A stretch of 60,000 nucleotides of DNA, taken from positions 10,608,186 to 10,668,185 of the forward strand of contig OX442317.1 of the NCBI GenBank assembly GCA_949358305.1, in the 5' to 3' direction. This stretch comes from Strigamia acuminata. Taxonomy: Eukaryota; Arthropoda; Chilopoda; Geophilomorpha; Linotaeniidae. Positions 45,118 to 60,000 of the stretch are shown piece after piece (positions within the stretch are counted from its first letter, which is position 1; the number at the start of each line of letters is the position of its first letter). The notes below the pieces were generated by a model. It did no database searches and had not been told where the DNA came from. It saw only the letters and a program-made list of their open reading frames with translations. Both the position numbers and the translations under genes were made by a program.

Positions 45118-45400
45118 AGGCTACACAAAAATAGTTAGTTTATCCAGATCGTCAAAACATCACAACTTGTACTTGATCAGACGGCAAACCGGCTTGACGT
45201 TTAAACTTAAAACCTCATCCCCCTTTAAGTCGTCACATGTAAATGACAAGAGAAATGCGAAATTTGTTGTGATTTTTAATATGAGGCTAGACAAAAATCA
45301 AATAGTTGTGCAGATGATGAAAACGGTACGGAAACGGAAGTGATCAGTTGGCGTTTAAACTTGAACCTCGTCTCGTCCCCTTTAAATCGTAAAAGCGTAA
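45118..45400. repeat. Diverged tandem duplication, period about 166 bp
   Basis: AGGCTACACAAAAAT at 45,118 recurs as AGGCTAGACAAAAAT at 45,284. GACGTTTAAACTTAAAACCTC near 45,196 recurs as GGCGTTTAAACTTGAACCTC near 45,351. Order is conserved, so a roughly 166-bp unit was duplicated and has since diverged. Confidence 0.55.
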
Positions 45401-45572
45401 AAATTTAAAATTAAAAAGAATTTGTGTGATTGGTCAATCGTTAAGCATGTGAATTTAATCTTCGCAGATATGAAGGACGAGTGGAATTGCTTCGCAAAAC
45501 TCATAACTTTGAGCGGGAATAAATTCCGAGTCACCCATTGGACCACTAAAATGATTCAAGCCTCACTGCCCG

Positions 45573-45603
<31 letters not shown>

Positions 45604-48600
45604 AAAGAAAAGTAAAGAGAATAAGGTAGCATAATTTGATATTAGAAAATAAATTTCTGACCGGTTATTAATGATTGGATTGTGACACGAGAGCGGAAGA
45701 GGTTTCATTTGGATGGCATGCGCAGATAAAAGCGAAACGCGCGCATTGCTCGCAATAAGATTATAAAGGAAGATGCCAACACGAGTGTGCAGATGCACTA
45801 ATGGCTGTGGGCCAACGCCACCTCCTTACAACAAACCCGATCGTTTTTCAATTACATCCGAACCATTATTTAAAGGGTGCAAGTTAAACGGAGCTCGATT
45901 TGCAGCTAGCCATTCGGCTTGTCACCTGGCACTGCATCGGCGAGGACTCGGCGAATTGTCAGCGGGATTGGCTCGGGGTTTGTTATAAAAGGTGCGCTTC
46001 AAAGTGATGATGCGTCTGCGGCTATTCGGGGATTTGTCCCCGGAAATGAAGATGTCTTGAGGGCCTCACAAAAGTGTCCTCCCCTTGCACTTCAATTGCA
46101 TTTGCATGCGACGCGGGCCTCGCATTCCTATTCGGTCTGCCACTCGGACCAAGCACGAATATTTGCGCCAATGAATAATAATAATAGGCAAGGCGAACAC
46201 TACGACTACTTGTATTTCCACTGTACTAGTATTTAAAAATAGAAATGTTTTCTAAATTAATTTCGGCAATGCTTTGGCTTTATTTACGGCGGCAGATGTT
46301 TGAGAGAGAGAGAAAGAGAGAAAGAGCAAGTTAAAGTGGGCGTCGGATCGGAATTTTCGAGGACCCTTGGGGTGTTTCGAGTCAGGTGTTACACCCCTTC
46401 TTTATTTTCATTTTGTCGGTCCTGCAATTCTTAATTGGTTCGTTGGCTGTGTTTCTCTTTAATGAGGTTCCGTTTGGAGTTGGTGTGTGTGTGGGGACTT
46501 GTGAGGTGTTGCAATGAATGTGAAATCGATTCGACCACCTCGAGGATTTTATCTGCCAAGGATTTCGGCAGGGGCTCCGTGACCTCTTCGGCCAGCGTAC
46601 TATAGCTAGTTTTTCACTTATCCTCCCTCCACTTCTTGCTTCACTTCGTGCAAAATGTGAAAATTACTAAACACTTAGAAATTGAACGGAAAAATTACTT
46701 TTTTTAGATCAATTTCAGGCTTGGGGATTGTACTCTGCTTGCTTTTGGCACTCTGCTCGGGCAAATCGCTAAAGAGTGACCTCTTCTTTTTCTTGCACAT
46801 CCAAGTGTCATCCACTTCGCCCCACGTCATCAGTAAACGTCTGCTGAATACTTAATGGAACAACGCTCAAATGTGAAGTGAACATTAAAAAAATAATACT
46901 TGAAATAATTTACTAATTATTTTAAATTATTATTTCTGTATTATGCTTTAAATACAGTACCGTATTAATTACTGCAGTTATAATTAGTCTTAAAACGAAA
47001 TTATTATGAAATGTGAATTGTTCATCAATCATTTGATGTAATTCTTGTTTTTTCTTTTGTCTTGCTTTTGGTTTAACAGTATTTTAGTAACTGCACTGAC
47101 TTGTGAGTTAGTTTGATTTAAGCGCATTTTGGTGCATTTTGGGCTGTGCGTGAGAAGCAGCCCGAGCCAAAGAACTAGAGCTACAGTTGCTGTATCAGCT
47201 CTCAAGCATTGCAGAATATTGCAGAATAATCTTCTATAAATCTTGAATAAATTCAAAAGAACAAGAGAAAAAGAAAAATTAACTTGTTTAATGTGTAAGT
47301 TTTGCTAACCAACTATTTTCATTAGCCAAGTATGAATAAATGAAACATGAAAATGAAAATGAAAATGTTATGGAATGAATAAATCTAATTTCCTACAGTC
47401 ATGATTGAAAAAGTATTTCCTTTTTCTGAAGAACTTCACTTTAAACCGCAATAAACATTATTGAAGTAGTAATTTGCAAGTTAAGGCTAAATCATGTGAC
47501 TTTTTCACTTTTCCAAACTTTCCCTTTTGTACTGTTTTTGTCGCTATTTCCTCTATGTAGCAAAGCAAACTGCAAGATTTAGTGCTTATAAAATATGTCA
47601 GGACATTTGTTGTATTAATATTAGAAATAAAGAAAACCCATAGAAAATCCGGCCTTGATTTATGATCCTCGCAGTCAACAGCCGATTCAAAACAGTCAAA
47701 CAAAAATTTTCAAATGTACTTCTAACTGAGCTAATGGGATACGATTTTCAAAATCATTTGTTGAAAGAAAGAAATGTGGGAAAAAAAATCAATAACATCT
47801 ATATTTCAAATGTATAGTCAGTCTATCGCTTGAGCACTTCAGTTTAGTTCATAAATAATATGATGGAAACTATGAACTGCCAATATTCACCACATATAGT
47901 GGCAAATCTCAATTTAAAATAGTCCTGCGTGCTAGGGTCTGACCTCTGCATGGAGTAGCTAATGTGTATTGCCTCATTTGCGTACATATTTCAGTTGCGT
48001 ACACAAAGAGATTGATGCAACAGAAAGTAAAATCTTGACTTTAAAGAATAATTTAAATCTACATTGCTCATAATTTTGAAGAAAAAAAAATAGACGAATA
48101 TATACGGTATATTTAAAATGCATTATTTCCATGTCCTCATTGGTGTTGCCTGGTGGTCACTGACTTATCTCTTTGGTACTAAACGGGAGCTCTGGCATCT
48201 CCGATTGGAATCAGGACTTGAGTTATACGTTTCCTTTGGTGTCTTTTTTATCTTACAGAATCTTAGCCAGCTGGTTTTTTCTAGATCCACATTGTAGCCG
48301 CTTGATTCGATGTGCAAAATATAATGTGATTTGAATATAGATTTATCTAATTTATCCAATCTTTGAATTTGTTGTTTGGTCAGTTATCGTACGGTAATTT
48401 CAAATGAAATGAAATGAAATGTATATAAAAGTAAGCTAACCTAACAACTCCTTGCTGTAGTCATTTTCGTAGTAAACAAAACCGGCTTTTATGTGTTTCG
48501 CTATTTTACACAAGTATTATTCCTTGTGTGAAATGCGCATGATTTTCTCGTTTATATGCATAATTTATGAGCAAACGGCATGTAAGTAAAATTTAGATCT

Positions 48601-50017
48601 GAATAATGCACATAAATCGTCTGTTGTTTATGCAGTTTGTAAGTGAAGTGTGTGGGTGTGTTTGTTTGTATTAAGAACGAAAATTATATTCAAATATACG
48701 CTAGTCTTTATTCAAATTGTCCTCATTTTTTTTCATCTTCAAATTTTCAAATTATCAATTTTTTAACTTTTTATTATTTTATTATTTTATTTTTCTGATT
48801 TTTAGTTTGCTAATAAAAGTAAATATTTCTCAATCCAAAATTCCAAATCAATTCAGATTTGTCTGTAGAAACTATACATCACTTGGCGCTCAATTGTAGA
48901 ATAGAAATCAAACTTTTGACACAGCCAAAGACGCGGTAAAAATAAAACAACAGTAAATAAGTCAACTGATGATGGATTAGTGGAGTGTAAACAAGTGAGT
49001 GAAAAAGATCATTAAGGACACGAGGAGAACACTTGTGACGTCCTCAGACCTGCATCGGGGAGGGGTAAATGGAATTCCACGAACAGCCAATGGCCATCGA
49101 TCGAGTGGCAACCAGCTATAGACTCGAGCACGAAGCAGAAGCAGAAGCAGAAGCAGCTGCAACAGAGAGAAAGAGAGAGAGAGACATGCTGCACGTGCCG
49201 CACTAAACGACACTCCAACCACAGGTACTTGCAACTTTGCACAAGGCCAACGATAATCCACGACTCCATGACAACGACAGAATGACACGGGGGAAGGAAG
49301 GAAGGCAGGGAAAAACCTATTAACGCATGCGCCACCTCTCGAACCATTTGGACACTTCTTCATTTTGGCTCCTCGAGAAAGGAAAGAAGAAAAAGAGCAC
49401 CGAGATGCTTCCCTCGTCTCGTCCACTTTATTTCTGGATCCGCGCCAATTTTAGGGTTTTATTTCTCAAATTGTTTCACCACTGATAAAGAATTCTCGGC
49501 TCCAAGTGACGCCAATAAATTATTCGCAGCTCCTAAAAAAAAGACGGAGTATGGAAGATAAAAAAAAGAAAGAAGTATAAAAAAAAGAAAGAAAAAGTGG
49601 ACCGGGAAGGCGGAGCTGACCCGGGGGGACCCTGCGTTGCTTGCGGCAGACGCAGCCGAGCGCGTCTCCATCCATCGCTCAGCAGTCCGTGACCCAAGGC
49701 CAGTTTTGGCGGCAAAACAAATATCGAAAAACTTGTCCTCGGTAACTCAGTCTGATCGATCGATTTGAGACTTGCAAAGAAGTTTGATATTTTAGTAATA
49801 ATTTCATATTGTGCTAAGTTTTTTTTTCTTTTCCCCTGACTTTTCAGCACATGGCTGCACCGCACGACGCGCGCTCTTCAGCTCTTAGCTTGCGTAGGTA
49901 CGTAGGTGGCTTCTGGCTTTCAAAGCGTTTTCTGTTCTTTATAATTTTGTTTCGTGTCAGTGGAAAGACGAAAACACAAATAAAGAGATAATTTTTTTTA
50001 ATCATTATTTATTATTT

Positions 50018-50079
50018 ATTGTTGTTGTTGTTGTTGTTATTATTATCATTATTATTATTATTATTATTATTATATTATT
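50018..50079. repeat. (GTT)n(ATT)n microsatellite
   Basis: A GTT run passes directly into an ATT run, with one ATC interruption. Confidence 0.85.
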
Positions 50080-51080
50080 TACAACTGTATAAAATAATAC
50101 ACTCTGTACATGGACGCGTCACGTCACGTTGGCAGCAAGGGCAGAGCTATTTACACAACGGACGCACCGGATATGACGTTTTCGCCATCATTCCCAGTGG
50201 CAACAGCTGCAGGGTTGGGCGGCACACGCCTAAGGCTGATTCCAGATATTTGCTATTTTAATGTTAATTAATTTTAAATTTTAATTTTAAATTATTTCGA
50301 AAAGCGACAAAAGGGCGCTGAAACGGATGGTTGATTTACCTTTATAGTGCATATCTTTGTACATAGTAGGACACTTTTTATCCTGCAACGATAATAAAAT
50401 AGAGATTAGAGACGCATGAGTCGTTCGAGTGATCCTCGAGTGACCGAATAAAAAGACGAGCGTTCCCTAATGAATTTGATTTCTCCACTCCAGCGGTCAC
50501 ATTTATCCTCATCATCAAGCAAAGGAACAAAAAAAATAATAACAAAGGGATGTCAACAGTCTTGTGCAATAAATGCCGCCATGTTTCATCATTTCATTTT
50601 CTGCTCGTTTTCATGGATCGAGGGCAGGAAATTGAAAACAGAAAAAGTGAAAAGAAAAAATGATAATAAAAGAAAAATGTCCAAAGTTAAAGAAAGAAAG
50701 AAAGAAAGAAAGAAAGAAAAGTAGAACGAAAAAAAAAAAAAGAAGAGAGCCAATTCTTTCGTTTCCATAAAATATTCAAAGTTTTCTTGGAATATTTTTT
50801 TTTGCTTTCTTACAGGTGACACATTTCAAACAGCTCACCTGCTATTGGAAGATACTCATTTTTTTAAAGCTCTTGTTTGCAACGAATTGTTCTCGGGGAG
50901 ATAGGAAAAAAAAGGAAATACGAATTTAAAAAATTTAAATTAAAGCGTGATGTATTCTAGGAAATCGGTTTTAAAAAAAAAAAACAAGTTTTGTAAACAC
51001 TAAACAGTAATTGTTCAAATTGATTCTTTTTTGTTCCCTAAAAATCGAAAAGTTAATGTGATGGGTACAGGCCGAGGCGC

Positions 51081-51435
51081 CAGGGCCGGATTTACGCATA
51101 AGCAAAATAAGCAGTTGTTTAGGACCCCCACCCATCGGGGGCCCCGGAAAAATTAATCGACTCAAGTATTCGGAGTATGGAGCAACCCGAAAAGCTGCAA
51201 ACTCTGTGCTTCAACGTATATAATCGATCAATTTTTCACCGTCAAAAGCAGGAAAAAAAGTTCTAATGATTTTGATGTTTTTGAATGTATTTAAATCGGA
51301 AATATGTTATTATATTTGTATATATGTATTTATGTTTATTATATATAAAGAGATAAGTTAATGATAAGTGTATTTTTTAGATTTGAGCAAAAATATTTTG
51401 TGCTTGGGGCCCCGCAATACCTAAATCCGGCCATG
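51081..51435. mobile_element. hAT-like non-autonomous element, 355 bp
   Basis: The left end CAGGGCCGGATTTACGCATA and the right end, read inward on the other strand, CATGGCCGGATTTAGG share 13 of 14 terminal bases. Both ends then carry GGGGCCCC-type sequence, as in many hAT elements. No transposase and no clear 8-bp target duplication are seen, so the insertion is older than the one at 1,729. Confidence 0.68.
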
Positions 51436-52640
51436 CGTCAGTAGACAAAAAAAGCTCTCACCTACGATATAACCTTTGACACAACTGACTGTTCGGTGTT
51501 GTGCTAGTCCATTTTAATGCTAAATTTGCTTAGCTATACCGTACTATACACAGTAAGAGTAGCAAATAAATAATCTACAGTCGTGATAATAAATAAATGA
51601 AGAAAATTAGGCAAGTTATAAATCTTAGAGGCCAATAAATGTAGTAGACTACAGTATGTATGCATTTGTAATACAAGCGAAACAATAATAGAAATATTAT
51701 TATTTCATTCTATTAAGAATTCACGAAACGATTCACCAAAATCCAAGTAAATAGGAAAAATAATTGAATAACTGATTCACATGCGAACGACACATGCTTT
51801 TTACTTTTAAAGTTTCTAAAAGATCATCTTGGGGCAAATTTTACCCGAACCCTTCTCGGAAACATCAAGTTGAAAAATTAAATTTCATGTAAAACGGCTT
51901 TTCACTTCTTTTTCTTATTCCAATATTTAGTATATTATACGTATAGATTGGTGGGTCACAGTAGTTTTTATAATTGTTTGACCACCAAAGAAAGTAAAGA
52001 TAGTTACTTGATTAATTACCGGTATTGTATTTTTTAGATTTCCATACCAGTTGCCACTCTTGTGTATTTGTTTGCAAATTCTTTTTGACGGTCAATAATT
52101 TTGGCAATATAATTGTGTGTCAAGTTTGACAAAGCTATTGACAAGTCGAGTTTGGAGTTTGGAGTTAGCAGTAAATGTGTGAATCGCAGTAATAAAGGAG
52201 AAATAGTAGCAGTACTCGTGGGTGATTTGAAGTGGGTACACAAGTGGCGAACGGAACGGAACGGAACGGAACGGAACGGAACGGAACGGAACGGAACGGA
52301 ACGGAACGGAACGGAACGGAGCAATTTTCATGTTTGAAATCTCGTTCGTAGGAAACGTTTACGTTCTGTTCTATTCTAAGTTAGGGTTGGTTGGTTCGTT
52401 GGTTGTAATGGGTTTTGATGTAAGGGCATAATTATGGCATGCCGCTTGCAATATTGAACTCGCAGAATGGCATCCGGAGTTTATGGCTGCGGCATGTCTT
52501 TCCCTTGCACAAACAAAATGAACCGGTAACATTTAAATTTCATATAAAATTTGATACTCAAAATGTAATTAAATGTTAATGACTTTAACAAACATTTGCA
52601 TGAAATATCTAGGCCATAAAAACTTAATGATAAGGCTCAC
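51436..52640. other. Downstream flank of the CA10-like exons; final coding exon not found
   Basis: AT-rich, with a pentanucleotide array at 52,249-52,321. A further C-terminal exon is expected on the minus strand, because exon 6 ends at a good splice donor, but no matching sequence was recognised here or further left. Confidence 0.4.
52249..52321. repeat. (GAACG)14 microsatellite
   Basis: About 14 perfect pentanucleotide units, the longest pure 5-bp array in the window, about 320 bp downstream of the last CA10-like exon. Confidence 0.95.

Positions 52641-60000
<7,360 letters not shown>

Larger units (their letters stand above)
41901..51080. other. Long stretch without recognised genes, many simple repeats
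   Basis: No coding exon or RNA gene was recognised on either strand. Simple repeats include TTTACA units (41,948-41,972), (CA)33 at 44,525-44,591, (GAAA)n at 45,572-45,612, GAAAT units near 48,400, GCAGAA units near 49,135, (GTT)n(ATT)n at 50,018-50,079 and (AAAG)n at 50,690-50,720. A 166-bp tandem duplication lies at 45.1-45.4 kb. It may be intergenic or the intron of a gene whose exons lie outside. Confidence 0.45.

Noticed and set aside
48977-49865. Minus-strand frames of 110-149 codons near 49 kb
   Set aside because: Low-complexity Ser/Leu/Phe content from purine-rich repeats on the plus strand; no recognisable domain.

Overview
The window is AT-rich animal genomic DNA. The best clue to the organism is a six-exon, minus-strand fragment of a carbonic anhydrase-related gene (CA10/CA11 type, 52.6-59.5 kb). 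All five introns obey GT-AG and the protein looks like the arthropod/protostome form of the family. A short degenerate (CCTAA/CCTGA) array, related to the arthropod telomere unit TTAGG, fits with that. I infer an arthropod or other protostome and cannot name a species.

Layout. 1-7.6 kb is repeat-dominated: a local direct/inverted repeat (0.5-1.0 kb), a non-autonomous hAT element with a perfect 8-bp target duplication (1,729-2,120), and a compound satellite-like region (about 2.4-7.6 kb) that reiterates a hyphenated palindrome and blocks rich in AACGCC. 8.5-13.6 kb is a Ty1/copia retrotransposon on the plus strand with an open pol frame but a truncated gag and no recognisable 5' LTR. 13.6-17.3 kb is a Ty3/gypsy retrotransposon on the minus strand with an open gag-pol frame, a primer-binding site and a 133-bp LTR; its integrase core breaks off beside the copia 3' LTR. 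17.6-20.1 kb is a decayed BEL/Pao element (LTR, polypurine tract, frameshifted pol). 20-51 kb has no recognisable host gene. It holds simple repeats, several inverted-repeat elements, the 3' end of another gypsy element (29.5-30.1 kb), a 31-bp minisatellite (33.8 kb), a LINE 3' fragment (38.4-39.1 kb), and a tRNA-like/hairpin/gypsy composite (40.6-41.9 kb). A second hAT-like element lies at 51.1 kb.

The one host gene runs right to left. Its upstream exons (signal peptide and N-terminus) lie beyond base 60,000. Its last coding exon was not found. The visible exons encode about 259 residues, nearly the whole CA-like domain, in which two of three zinc-ligand histidines are present and the third is glutamine. 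Such proteins are regarded as non-catalytic, secreted neural proteins. No operon-like organisation, CRISPR array, rRNA or convincing functional tRNA was seen. Four exact RFX X-box 14-mers, one of them in a CA10-like intron, and a striking bias to 5-bp tandem repeats are the main signals not explained by gene or transposon content.
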